Source: Isoperla grammatica (taxonomy: Eukaryota > Arthropoda > Insecta > Plecoptera > Perlodidae). Taken from it: a DNA stretch of 64,000 nt. The stretch spans positions 75,779,639 to 75,843,638 of the forward strand of contig OX246739.1 in assembly GCA_945910005.1 (NCBI GenBank), given 5' to 3'. Positions 10,208 to 21,803 of this stretch are shown here, piece by piece. Positions within the stretch are counted from its first letter, which is position 1, and each line of letters begins with the position of its first letter. Made by a program: the position numbers and the translations under genes. The notes below the pieces were generated by a model. That model was not told the DNA's origin, searched no databases, and worked only from the letters and a program-made list of their open reading frames with translations.

Positions 10208-13200
10208 AAGTATGACGGAGTGGCGAGAGCCACATCGGGGAGATTGTTAGACGCTTGGATTGCAAAGAGGGCCGCAAGAATGGCGGAGTGACGAGAGCCA
10301 TATTGGGGAGATTGTTAGGCGCTTGGATTGCAAAGAGAGCCGCAAGAATGGCGGAGTGGCGAGAGCCACATTGGGGAGATTGTTAGGCGCTTGGATTGCA
10401 AAGAGGGCCGCAAGTATGACGGTGTGACGAGAGCCACATTGGGGAGATTGTTAGGCACTTGGACTGCAAAGAGGGCCGCAAGTATGGCGGAGTGACGAGA
10501 ACCAAATCGGGGAGATTGTTATGCGCTTGGATTGCAAAGAGGGCCGCAAGTATGACGAAGTGGCGAGAGCCACATTGGGGAGATTGTTAGGCACTTGGAT
10601 TGAAAAGAGGGCCGCAAGTATGACGGAGTGGCGAGAGCCACATCGGAGAGATTGTTACGCCTTTTGATTGCAAAGAGAGCCACATTGGGGAGATTGTTAG
10701 GCGCTTGGATTGCAAAGAGGGCCGCAAGTATGACGGAGTGGCGAGAGCAACACTGGGGAGATTGTTAGGCGCTTGGATTGCAAAGAGGGCCGCAAATATA
10801 GGTGGAGTGACGAGAGCCACATTGGGGAGATTGTTAGGCGCTTGGATTGCAAAGAGGGCCGCAAGTATGGCGGTGTGACGAGAGCCACATTGGGGAGATT
10901 GTTAGGCGCTTGGATTGCAAAGAGGGCCGCAAAGATGAAGGTGTGACGAGAGCCACATTGGGGAGATTGTTAGGCGTTTTGATTGCAAAGAGGGCCGCAA
11001 GTATGGTGGAGTGACGAGAGCCATATTGGGGAGATTGTTAGGCGCTTGGATTGCAAAGAGGGCCGCAAGAATGGCGGAGTGGCGAGAGCCACATTAGGGA
11101 GGTTGTTAGGCGCTTGGATTGCAAAAAGGGCCGCAAGTATGACGGTGTGACGAGAGCCACTTTGGGGAGATTGTTAGGCGCTTGGATTGCAAAGAGGGCC
11201 GCTAGTATGAAGGTATGACGAGAGCCACATTAGGGAGATTGTTAGGCGTTTTGATTGAAAAGAGGGCCGCAAGTATGGTGGAGTGACGAGAGCCATATTA
11301 AGGAGATTGTTAGGCGCTTGGATTGCAAAGAGGGCCGCAAGAATGGCGGAGTGGCGAGAGCCACATCGGGGAGATTGTTAGGCGCTCTGATTGCAAAGAC
11401 GGCCGCAAGTATGACGGAGTGGCGAGAGCCACATTGGGGAGATTGTTAGGCGCTTGGATTGCAAAGAGGGCCGCAAGTATGACGGAAAAGCGAGAGCCAC
11501 ATTGGGGAGATTGTTAGGCGCTTGGATTGCAAAGAGGGCCGCAAGTATGACGGAGTGGCGAGAGCAACACTGGGGAGATTGTAAGGCGCTTGGATTGCAA
11601 AGAGGGCCGCAAGTATGGTGTTGTGACGAGAGCCTAATTGGGGAGATTGTTAGGCGCTTGGATTGCAAAGAGGGCCGCAAGTATGACGGAGTGGCGAGAG
11701 CCACATTGGGGAGATTGTTAGGCGCTTAGATTGCAAAGAGGGCCGCAAGTATGGCGGAGTGGCGAGAGCCACATCGGGGAGATTGATAGGCGCTTGGATT
11801 ACAAAGAGGGCCGCAAGTATGACGGAGTGCCGAGAGGCACCTTGGGGAGATTGTTAGGCGCTTGGATTGAAAAGAGGGCCGCAAGTATGGTGGAGAGCCG
11901 AGAGCCACTTTGTGGAGATTGTTAGGCGCTCTGATTTCAAAGAGGGCCGCAAGTATGACGGAGTGGCGAGAGCCACATTGGGGAGATTGTTAGGCGCTTG
12001 GATTGCAAAGAGGGCCGCAAGTATGACGGTGTGGCGAGAGCCACACTGGGGAGATTGTTAGGCGCTTGGATTGCAAAGAGGGCCGCAAGTATGACGGAGT
12101 GGCGAGAGCAACACAAGGGAGATTGTTAGACGCTTGGATTGCAAAGAGGGCCGCAAGTATGGCGGAGTAGCGAGAGCCACATTGGGGAGATTGTTAGGCG
12201 CTTGGATTACAAAGAGGGCCGCAAGTATGACGGAGTGGCGAGAGCCACATTGGGGAGATATTAGGCACTTGGATTGCAAAGAGGGCCGCAAGAATGGCGG
12301 AGTGGCGAGAGCCACATCGGGGAGATTGTTAGGCGCTCTGATTGCAAAGAGGGCCGCAAGTATGACGGAGTGGCGAGAGCCACATCGGGGAGATTGTTAG
12401 GCGCTTGGATTGCAAAGAGGGCCGCAAGTATGACGGAGTGGCGAGAGCCACACTGGGGAGATGTTAGGCACTTTGATTGCAAAGAGGGCCGCAAGTATGG
12501 TGGAGTGACGAGAGCCACATTAGGGAGATTGTTAGGCGCTTGGATAGCAGAGAGGGCCGCAAGAATGGCGGAGTGGCGAGAGCCACATTGGGGAGATTGT
12601 AAGGCGCAAGGATTGCAAAGAGGGCCGCAAGTATGACGGAGTGGCGAGAGCCACATTGGGGAGATTGTTAGGCGCTTGGATTGCAAAGAGGGCCGCAAGT
12701 ATGGCGGAGTGGCGAGGGCCACATCGGGGAGATTGTAAGGCGCTTGGATTACAAAGAGGGCCGCAAGTATGACGGAGTGCCGAGAGCCACATTGGGGAGA
12801 TTATAAGGCGCTTGGATTGAAAAGAGGGCCGCAAGCATGGTGGAGTGCCGAGAGCCACATTGGGGAGATTGTTAGGCGCTTGGATTGCAAAGAGGGCCGC
12901 AAATATAGGTGGAGTGGCGAGAGCCACATTGGGGAGATTGTTAGGCGCTTGGATTGCAAAGAGGGCCGCAAGTATGACGGTGTGATGAGAGCCACATTGG
13001 GGAGATTGTTAGGCACTTGGACTGCAAAGAGGGCCGCAAGTATGGCGGAGTGACGAGAACCACATCGGGGAGATTGTTATGCGCTTGGATTGCAAAGAGG
13101 GCCGCAAGTATGACGAAGTGGCGAGAGCAACATTGGGGAGATTGTTAGGCGCTTGGATTGAAAAGAGTGCCGCAAGTATGATGGAGTGGCGCGAGCCAAA

Positions 13201-15181
13201 TCGGAGAGATTGTTAGGCCTTTTGATTGCAAAGAGGGCCGCAAGTATGGTGGAGTGACGAGAGCCAGATTGGGGAGATTGTTAGGCGCTTGGATTGCAAA
13301 GAGGGCCGCAAGAATGGCAAAGTGTCGAGAGCCACATCGGGGAGATTGTAAGGCGCTCTGATTGCAAAGAGGGCCGCAAATATAGGTGGAGTGACGAGAG
13401 CCACATTGGGGAGATTGTTAGGCGCTTGGATTGCAAAGAGGGCCGCGGAGTGGCGAGAGCCACATTGGGGAGATTGTTAGGCGCTTGAATTGCAAAGAGG
13501 GCCGCAAGTATGACGGAGTGGCGAAGCCACATTGGGGAGATTACTAGGCGCTTGGATTGCAAAGAGGGCCACAGTATGACGGTGTGGCGAGAGCCACACT
13601 GGGGAGATTGTTAGGCGCTTGGATTGCAAAGAGGGCCGCAAGTATGACGGAGTGGCGAGAGCAACACAAGGGAGATTGTTAGACGCTTGGTTTGCAAAGA
13701 GGGCCGAAAGTATGGTGGAGTGCCGAGAGCTACATTGGGGAGATTGTTAGGCGCTTGGATTGCAAAGAGGGCCGCAAATAAACGTGGAGTGGCGAGAGCC
13801 ACATTGGGGAGATGTTAGGCACTTGGATTGCAAAGAGGGCCGCAAGTAAGGTGGAGTGACGAGAGCCACATTGGGGAGATTGTTAGGCGCTTGGATTGCA
13901 AAGAGGGCCGCAAATATAGGTGGAGTGGCGAGAGCCACATTGGGGAGATTGTTAGGCGCTTTGATTGAAAAGAGGGCCGCAAGTATTACGGAGTGGCGAG
14001 AGCCACATCGGGGAGATTGTTAGGCGCTCTGATTGCAAAGAGGGCCGCAGGTATTACGAAGTGACGAGAGCCACATTGGGGAGATTGTTAGGCGCTTGGA
14101 TTGCAAAGAGGGCCGCAAGTATGACGGAGTGGCGAGAGCCACATTGGGGAGATTGTTAGGCGCTTGGATTGCAAAGAGGGCCGCAAGTATGGCGGTGTGG
14201 CGAAAGCCACATCGGGGAGATTGTTAGGCGCTTGGATTACAAAGAGGGCCGCAAGTATGACGGAGTGCCGAGAGGCATATTGGGGAGATTGTTAGGCGCT
14301 TGGATTGAAAAGAGGGCCGCAAGTATGGTGGAGTGCCGAGAGCCACATTGGGGAGATTGTTAGGCGCTTGGATTGCAAAGAGGGCCGCAAGTATGACGGA
14401 GTGACGAGTGCCACATTGGGGAGATTGTTAGGCGCTTGGATTGCAAAGAGGGCCGCAAGTATGACGGAGTGGCGAGAGCCACATTGGGGAGATTGTTAGG
14501 CGCTTGGATTGCAAAGAGGGCCGCAAGTATGGCGGAGTGGCGAGAGCCACATCGGGGAGATTGTTAGGCTCTTGGATTGAAAAGAGGGCCGCAAGTATGG
14601 TGGAGTGCCGAGAGCCACATTGGGGAGATTGTTAGGCACTTTGACTGAAAAGAGGGCCGCAGGTATGGCGGAGTGACGAGAAGCACATCGAGGAGATTGT
14701 TATGCGCTTGGATTGCAAAGAGGGCCGCAAGTATGGCGGAGTGGCGAGAGCCACATTGGGGAGATTGTTAGGCGCTTGGATGGCAAAGAGGGCCGCAAGA
14801 ATGGCGGATTGTCGAGAGCCACATCGGAGAGATTGTAAGGCGCTCTGATTGCAAAGAGGGCCGCAAGTATGACGGAGTGGCGAGAGCCACATTGGGGAGA
14901 TTGTTAGGCGCTTGGATTGCAAAGAGGGCCGCGGAGTGGCGAGAGCCACATTGGGGAGATTGTTAGGCGCTTGAATTGCAAAGAGGGCCGCAAGTATGGC
15001 GGTGTGAAGAGAGCCACATTGGGGAGATTGTTAGGCGCTTGGATTGCAAAGAGGGCCGCAAGTATGAAGGTGTGACGAGAGCCACATTGGGGAGATTTTT
15101 AGGCGTTTTGATTGCAAAGAGGGCCGCAAGTATGGTGGAGTGACGAGAGCCATATTGGGGAGATTGTTAGGCGCTTGGATT
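10208..15181 (+). repeat. 68-bp satellite array, segment 3
   Basis: About 73 monomers in plus orientation. The part from about 12.2 kb to 15181 reappears at an offset of 6622, that is at about 18.9-21.8 kb. A shortened monomer of about 42 bp is near 10668-10700 (GCAAAGAGAGCCAC), where a deletion joined two GAG triplets; the same event is seen at 28350 and 40305. The segment ends in GGATT, where element 2 is inserted. Confidence 0.96.
15178..15181. other. Target-site duplication, element 2, left copy (GATT)
   Basis: GATT precedes the LTR terminus TGTGCTG and is repeated at 17875-17878. The matching uninterrupted site is at 21800-21803, where GATT occurs once. Confidence 0.88.
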
Positions 15182-15481
15182 TGTGCTGTCTCACAGGCCC
15201 TCTTGATGTATTATAGAACTGTATTGGTTTTTACTATTCACATTTAGAGGGCAGGGTGTTTTTTAGAAGATGTTTGGTTGGTGTTATTTGGGAGGACAGA
15301 TGGTCTCCATGGAAAGTGACGAGGTCGAGAGAGGCTGAACGGGTACCGACCACGGGTTGAGTATGGTGACTTTTGTAATATATTTTGCAAAGTAAAATAT
15401 ATCTTTGTTCTAAAATACATACGTGTATTTTTTCTATAAATTACTCCTCTTCCCAATCCAGTTGGGTCGGAGAGAGTTACA
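15182..15481 (+). repeat. 5' LTR of element 2 (300 bp)
   Basis: It starts TGTGCTGTCTCACAGG and ends GAGAGTTACA. It is identical on reading to 17575-17874. A TATAAA string is at 15435-15440, close to the 3' end, so it may not be the promoter TATA box. The LTR is unrelated to that of element 1 apart from the TG/CA ends and the shared final TTACA. Confidence 0.93.
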
Positions 15482-15483
15482 TC

Positions 15484-15496
15484 TGGCGCCCAACGT
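15484..15496 (+). other. Primer binding site of element 2, tRNA-Lys(CUU) type
   Basis: TGGCGCCCAACGT starts two bases after the LTR. It is complementary to the last 13 bases (including CCA) of animal tRNA-Lys(CUU). It is the same site as in element 1. Confidence 0.82.
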
Positions 15497-15625
15497 AGAA
15501 ATAAACCACGAGTTACCGCGTACATACGTGTGTCGCGCTATTCGCTATCATTTTAAATCGTTTTCGTGATTATTCGTGTATTGAGATTATTAAGAGTTTT
15601 TTTTGTCAGGCTATCGCGAATCAGT

Positions 15626-17371
15626 ATGCCTGGAACACGGGCACAAGCGGGACTATTGAGTGCGAACGATATATCGCCTACGGGCGAACAGCCAGATCCA
15701 GTGGGACCGGTACCACCTACGGACAGGTTGGAGGCGATCTTGGCCGGATTTGGCACATTGCTGAGTACCATCACGGGCCGTCTCAGCGCCCTCGAGGCAC
15801 CGGGTGGTTTTGCGAGTTCGTCGGGAGCGGCGTCGACGTTTCAGGGACAAGGCCAATACAGTGAGGTGGAACAGCGCCCTTTCGTGTGTCCTATTACTCG
15901 GCCGCCAATAAAGGTACGGTTCCAAGACGACGGTAAAGTTCATCCCATGGAATTCATTAACGCCATGGAGGTGTATTTTGCTCAGACACCTGTTCATGTG
16001 AGTGAGTGGATAACGTTGACAATAGCCCAACTCGATGGGATGCCAGGAGACTGGGGACGGGCGTTTGTGGACACGTGGAAAACCTGGGAGGAGTTCAAGA
16101 CAGCGTTTGTCGACTTGTTTTGGTCGGAGAACAAACAAGAACAGCTTATCGACGAACTCTATACATCCACTTACAACCGTCAGCTTCATAAATCGATGGC
16201 GGAATTCTTCGTTTCGTGGATGCGGAAAACTAAATATCTATTCACGCCTATTCCGCCGCGGACTTTTGTCCGACGCATGAGTCACCTGTTTCCGGCTAAC
16301 GTGGAAAACGTCCTCGTCGCAGCAAGAGTTTCCACGCCCGCAGAAATGTTGCAGATCCTGCGGGACATGGACGACGCAGCAGCAAGACGTCAACAACGGG
16401 GGGACGTCCACCAATTTGGTCCGCGTTCACAATACTTCAAACCGGAGACAAACTACCAACCATTGCACGGTAGGCCCACGGGTGGTCCTAACAACCAATG
16501 GAGGGAGAGCGGGGCCACCGGCAATAATCAGTGGCGCGATCGTCATGGAAGCCGCGACAACCGTCCGCGCATCAATCAGATAGAGATCAACCACGACATC
16601 GCGGGGGGTGAGTCCATACTGGAGCCGTTCGCGGAACACGACGCTGCAATTAGCTGTGATGACAATGACATTGAAGGGAAGGTGTGCGAGGGTTTTGACA
16701 GTTCGCACGTGAATGTCAATGTAAACCACGTGTTGTCGTGCTGCCATGTGCGGCAATCTCAGGACCCGAGTTTTGACTTTGAGGCGTGTGTTAAGGACAA
16801 AGTGGGCGATATCGATGCGTCACAAACTGATAAACAAATCATCACGGACACGCTGTTGACACACAGGGCTGTGTGCTCAGACACTCCAGGTTGTGCTCAT
16901 GATTATGTACATGAAATCCATATGAGTGACCCACAACCGTTTGTACAACGATCGTACCCGATACCGCTATCTAAACGAGCGGCCGTCAAAAAACAAATCG
17001 ACAGCATGGTGGAGATGGGTATCATCGAACCCGGTTCTTCCGCTTACTCTAACCCAATAGTAACGGTGGTTAAAAAAGACGGTAGCGTACGCGTGTGTTT
17101 GGATGCCAGAAAATTGAACAGTAGAATGGTACCGCAAACAGACTGTCCTTTGCCGATGGAAGACGTGTTACAGACGTTCAGCAAGGCTAAGTTCTTCACT
17201 ACCATTGACTTGACAAGCTCGTTGTGGCAGCTCAAACTGCGTGAGGAGGATAGGGAATACACGGCGTTTCAAGTTGCATATCTGTGCGGGTCGCTAACGA
17301 TGATGATGTTTCTATGTATGTTTGATTGTGTCATGTATGCTATGTACGGTCACTTGATCGTGTTTTTATGA
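15626..17371 (+). CDS. gag-pol (truncated): Gag fused to a truncated reverse transcriptase
   Basis: The frame is open from an ATG at 15566 (601 residues). The better start is the internal Met at 15626 (MPGTRAQAG), since the upstream 20 residues are hydrophobic and basic and look like leader. Numbering from 15566: residues about 111-275 are a Gag core resembling that of element 1 (KVHPMEFINAMEVYF, MAEFFVSWMRKTKYL). Residues about 280-340 are an Asn/Arg-rich basic tail without a CCHC knuckle. Residues about 420-569 are the start of RT: PFVQRSYPIPLSKRA, VVKKDGSVRVCLDARKLN, then motif A TTIDLTSSLWQLKL with the first catalytic Asp (548, base about 17207), then EYTAFQ. Homology stops there, before the YxDD motif, and about 30 AT-rich-derived residues lead to the stop. 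The protease expected between Gag and RT is absent, so at least two deletions have occurred while a long frame survived. Confidence 0.88.
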   Translation: MPGTRAQAGLLSANDISPTGEQPDPVGPVPPTDRLEAILAGFGTLLSTITGRLSALEAPGGFASSSGAASTFQGQGQYSEVEQRPFVCPITRPPIKVRFQDDGKVHPMEFINAMEVYFAQTPVHVSEWITLTIAQLDGMPGDWGRAFVDTWKTWEEFKTAFVDLFWSENKQEQLIDELYTSTYNRQLHKSMAEFFVSWMRKTKYLFTPIPPRTFVRRMSHLFPANVENVLVAARVSTPAEMLQILRDMDDAAARRQQRGDVHQFGPRSQYFKPETNYQPLHGRPTGGPNNQWRESGATGNNQWRDRHGSRDNRPRINQIEINHDIAGGESILEPFAEHDAAISCDDNDIEGKVCEGFDSSHVNVNVNHVLSCCHVRQSQDPSFDFEACVKDKVGDIDASQTDKQIITDTLLTHRAVCSDTPGCAHDYVHEIHMSDPQPFVQRSYPIPLSKRAAVKKQIDSMVEMGIIEPGSSAYSNPIVTVVKKDGSVRVCLDARKLNSRMVPQTDCPLPMEDVLQTFSKAKFFTTIDLTSSLWQLKLREEDREYTAFQVAYLCGSLTMMMFLCMFDCVMYAMYGHLIVFL

Positions 17372-17564
17372 TAATTATGTTTTTATATGTGTTTGATTGT
17401 TTCATGTATGTACGGTCACTTGATCGTGTTTTTATGATAATTATGTTTCTATGTATGTTTGATTGTTGGTATAGCTTATAGTGATTAATGTTTTGACTTA
17501 TTGTGACAGCACTCATATGTGAAAATGATGATAAATAGACACAAGGTCATTTATCTATCATTTT
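17275..17564 (+). other. AT-rich 3' tail of element 2 with a 66-bp tandem duplication
   Basis: This follows the point where RT homology ends. It contains two copies of a segment including TACGGTCACTTGATCGTG (17345 and 17411, 66 bp apart), followed by TTTTTATGATAATTATG. The tail is rich in TATGTTT strings. It is noncoding beyond 17371 and probably is the remains of the element's 3' untranslated region, joined to RT by a deletion. Confidence 0.7.
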
Positions 17565-17574
17565 GGGGGGGCTA
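17565..17574 (+). other. Polypurine tract of element 2
   Basis: Seven G residues followed by CTA lie directly against the 3' LTR (TGTGCTG at 17575). This is the expected primer position for plus-strand DNA synthesis. Confidence 0.78.
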
Positions 17575-17874
17575 TGTGCTGTCTCACAGGCCCTCTTGAT
17601 GTATTATAGAACTGTATTGGTTTTTACTATTCACATTTAGAGGGCAGGGTGTTTTTTAGAAGATGTTTGGTTGGTGTTATTTGGGAGGACAGATGGTCTC
17701 CATGGAAAGTGACGAGGTCGAGAGAGGCTGAACGGGTACCGACCACGGGTTGAGTATGGTGACTTTTGTAATATATTTTGCAAAGTAAAATATATCTTTG
17801 TTCTAAAATACATACGTGTATTTTTTCTATAAATTACTCCTCTTCCCAATCCAGTTGGGTCGGAGAGAGTTACA
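17575..17874 (+). repeat. 3' LTR of element 2 (300 bp)
   Basis: It is the second copy of 15182-15481 at an offset of 2393. It ends GAGAGTTACA and is followed by GATTGCAAAGAGG, the target duplication and the resumed satellite monomer. Confidence 0.93.
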
Positions 17875-17878
17875 GATT
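17875..17878. other. Target-site duplication, element 2, right copy (GATT)
   Basis: It repeats 15178-15181. Joining the two flanks across one GATT gives the normal monomer text CTTGGATTGCAAAG. Confidence 0.88.
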
Positions 17879-20800
17879 GCAAAGAGGGCCGCAAGAATGG
17901 CGGAGTGGCGAGAGCCACATTAGGGAGGTTGTTTGGCGCTTAGATTGCAAAGAGGGCCGCAAGTATGACGGTGTGACGAGAGCCACATTGGGGAGATTGT
18001 TAGGCGCTTGGATTGCAAAGAGGGCCGCTAGTATGAAGGTGTGACGAGAGCCACATTAGGGAGATTGTTAGGCGTTTTGATTGAAAAGAGGGCCGCAAGT
18101 ATGGTGGAGTGACGAGAGCCATATTGGGGAGATTGTTAGGCGCTTGGATTGCAAAGAGGGCCGCAAGAATGGCGGAGTGGCGAGAGCCACATCGGGGAGT
18201 TTGTTAGGCGCTCTGATTACAAAGATGGCCGCAAGTATGACGGAGTGGCGAGAGCCACATTGGGGAGATTGTTAGGCGCTTGGATTGCAAAGAGGGCCGC
18301 AAGTATGACGGAAAGGCGAGAGCCACATTGGGGAGATTGTTAGGCGCTTGGATTGCAAAGAGGGCCGCAAGTATGACGGAGTGGCGAGAGCAACACTGGG
18401 GAGATTGTTAGGCGCTTGGATTGCAAAGAGGGCCGCAAGTATGGTGGAGTGACGAGCAACTAATATGGGAGATTGTTAGGCGCTTGGATTGCAAAGAGGG
18501 CCGCAAGTATGGCGGAGTGGCGAGAGCCACATCGGGGAGATTGTTAGGCGCTTGGATTACAAAGAGGGCCGCAAGTATGACGGAGTGCCGAGAGGCACCT
18601 TGGGGAGATTGTTAGGCGCTTGGATTGAAAAGAGGGCCGCAAGTATGGTGGAGTGCCGAGAGCCACATCGGGGAGATTGTTAGGCGCTCTGATTTCAAAG
18701 AGGGCCGCAAGTATGACGGAGTGGCGAGAGCAACACAAGGGGGATTGTTAGACGCTTGGATTGCAAAGAGGGCCGCAAGTATGGCGGAGTAGCGAGAGCC
18801 ACATCGGGGAGATTGTTAGGCGCTTGGATTACAAAGAGGGCCGCAAGTATGACGGAGAGGCGAGAGCCACATTGGGGAGATATTAGGCACTTGGATTGCA
18901 AAGAGGGCCGCAAGAATGGCGGAGTAGCGAGAGCCACATCGGGGAGATTGTTAGGCGCTCTGATTGCAAAGAGGGCCGCAAGTATGACGGAGTGGCGAGA
19001 GCCACATCGGGGAGATTGTTAGGCGCTTGGATTGCAAAGAGGGCCGCAAGTATGACGGAGTGGCGAGAGCCACACTGGGGAGATGTTAGGCACTTTGATT
19101 GCAAAGAGGGCCGCAAGTATGGTGGAGTGACGAGAGCCACATTAGGGAGATTGTTAGGCGCTTGGATTGCAGAGAGGGCCGCAAGAATGGCGGAGTGGCG
19201 AGAGCCACATTGGGGAGATTGTAAGGCGCAAGGATTGCAAAGAGGGCCGCAAGTATGACGGAGTGGTGAGAGCCACATTGGGGAGATTGTTAGGCGCTTG
19301 GATTGCAAAGAGGGCCGCAAGTATGGCGGAGTGGCGAGGGCCACATCGGGGAGATTGTAAGGCGCTTGGATTACAAAGAGGGCCGCAAGTATGACGGAGT
19401 GCCGAGAGCCACATTGGGGAGATTATTAGGCGCTTGGATTGAAAAGAGGGCCGCAAGTATGACGGAGTGGCGAGAGCCACATTGGGGAGATTGTTAGGCG
19501 CTTGGATTGCAAAGAGGGCCGCAAATATAGGTGGAGTGGCGAGAGCCACATTGGGGAGATTGTTAGGCGCTTGGATTGCAAAGAGGGCCGCAAGTATGAC
19601 GGTGTGATGAGAGCCACATTGGGGAGATTGTAAGGCACTTGGACTGCAAAGAGGGCCGCAAGTATGGCGGAGTGACGAGAACCACATCGGGGAGATTGTT
19701 ATGCGCTTGGATTGCAAAGAGGGCCGCAAGTATGACGAAGTGGCGAGAGCAACATTGGGGAGATTGTTAGGCGCTTGGATTGAAAAGAGTGCCGCAAGTA
19801 TGATGGAGTGGCGCGAGCCAAATCGGAGAGATTGTTAGGCCTTTTGATTGCAAAGAGGGCCGCAAGTATGGTGGAGTGACGAGAGCCAGATTGGGGAGAT
19901 TGTTAGGCGCTTGGATTGCAAAGAGGGCCGCAAGAATGGCAAAGTGTCGAGAGCCACATCGGGGAGATTGTAAGGCGCTCTGATTGCAAAGAGGGCCGCA
20001 AATATAGGTGGAGTGACGAGAGCCACATTGGGGAGATTGTTAGGCGCTTGGATTGCAAAGAGGGCCGCGGAGTGGCGAGAGCCACATTGGGGAGATTGTA
20101 AGGCGCTTGAATTGCAAAGAGGGCCGCAAGTATGACGGAGTGGCGAAGCCACATTGGGGAGATTACTAGGCGCTTGGATTGCAAAGAGGGCCACAGTATG
20201 ACGGTGTGGCGAGAGCCACACTGGGGAGATTGTTAGGCGCTTGGATTGCAAAGAGGGCCGCAAGTATGACGGAGTGGCGAGAGCAACACAAGGGAGATTG
20301 TTAGACGCTTGGTTTGCAAAGAGGGCCGAAAGTATGGTGGAGTGCCGAGAGCCACATTGGGGAGATTGTTAGGCGCTTGGATTGCAAAGAGGGCCGCAAA
20401 TAAACGTGGAGTGGCGAGAGCCACATTGGGGAGATGTTAGGCACTTGGATTGCAAAGAGGGCCGCAAGTATGGTGGAGTGACGAGAGCCACATTGGGGAG
20501 ATTGTTAGGCGCTTGGATTGCAAAGAGGGCCGCAAATATAGGTGGAGTGGCGAGAGCCACATTGGGGAGATTGTTAGGCGCTTTGATTGAAAAGAGGGCC
20601 GCAAGTATTACGGAGTGGCGAGAGCCACATCGGGGAGATTGTTAGGCGCTCTGATTGCAAAGAGGGCCGCAAGTATTACGAAGTGACGAGAGCCACATTG
20701 GGGAGATTGTTAGGCGCTTGGATTGCCAAGAGGGCCGCAAGTATGACGGAGTGGCGAGAGCCACATTGGGGAAATTGTTAGGCGCTTAGATTGCAAAGAG

Positions 20801-21803
20801 GGCCGCAAGTATGGCGGTGTGGCGAAAGCCACATCGGGGAGATTGTTAGGCGCTTGGATTACAAAGAGGGCCGCAAGTATGACGGAGTGCCGAGAGGCAT
20901 ATTGGGGAGATTGTTAGGCGCTTGGATTGAAAAGAGGGCCGCAAGTATGGTGGAGTGCCGAGAGCCACATTGGGGAGATTGTTAGGCGCTTGGATTGCAA
21001 AGAGGGCCGCAAGTATGACGGAGTGACGAGTGCCACATTGGGGAGATTGTTAGGCGCTTGGATTGCAAAGAGGGCCGCAAGTATGACGGAGTGGCGAGAG
21101 CCACATTGGGGAGATTGTTAGGCGCTTTGATTGCAAAGAGGGCCGCAAGTATGGCGGAGTGGCGAGAGCCACATCGGGGAGATTGTTAGGCTCTTGGATT
21201 GAAAAGAGGGCCGCAAGTATGGTGGAGTGCCGAGAGCCACATTGGGGAGATTGTTAGGCACTTTGACTGAAAAGAGGGCCGCAGGTATGGCGGAGTGACG
21301 AGAACCACATCGAGGAGATTGTTATGCGCTTGGATTGCAAAGAGGGCCGCAAGTATGACGAAGTGGCGAGAGCCACATTGGGGAGATTGTTAGGCGCTTG
21401 GTTTGCAAAGAGGGCCGCAAGAATGGCGGATTGTCGAGAGCCACATCGGAGAGATTGTAAGGCGCTCTGATTGCAAAGAGGGCCGCAAGTATGACGGAGT
21501 GGCGAGAGCCACATTGGGGAGATTGTTAGGCGCTTGGATTGCAAAGAGGGCCGCGGAGTGGCGAGAGCCACATTGGGGAGATTGTTAGGCGCTTGAATTG
21601 CAAAGAGGGCCGCAAGTATGGCGGTGTGAAGAGAGCCACATTGGGGAGATTGTTAGGCGCTTGGATTGCAAAGAGGGCCGCAAGTATGAAGGTGTGACGA
21701 GAGCCACATTGGGGAGATTTTTAGGCGTTTTGATTGCAAAGAGGGCCGCAAGTATGGTGGAGTGACGAGAGCCATATTGGGGAGATTGTTAGGCGCTTGG
21801 ATT
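17879..21803 (+). repeat. 3.9-kb higher-order unit of the 68-bp satellite
   Basis: Its order of variant monomers matches about 12.2-15.18 kb upstream of element 2 (offset 6622). Its beginning is repeated immediately downstream from 21804 to about 22.69 kb (offset 3925). The difference between the two offsets, 2697, is exactly the length of element 2 plus one 4-bp target duplication. The unit length without the element is therefore 3925 bp. Confidence 0.85.

Larger units (their letters stand above)
15182..17874 (+). mobile_element. Nonautonomous Ty3/gypsy-type LTR retrotransposon (element 2)
   Basis: A complete LTR element of 2693 bp in plus orientation. Two 300-bp LTRs (TG to CA) read as identical and flank 2093 bp of internal DNA: primer site, a Gag to partial-RT frame, an AT-rich tail and a polypurine tract. 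GATT target duplications flank it. No protease, RT active site (YxDD), RNase H or integrase is present, so it depends on another element. The corresponding satellite copy 3.9 kb downstream lacks the insertion, so the element entered only one of the duplicated units. Confidence 0.93.

Noticed and set aside
15435..15440. TATAAA as the promoter of element 2
   Set aside because: It lies at base 254 of a 300-bp LTR, leaving little room for R and U5, so it is not called as a promoter.
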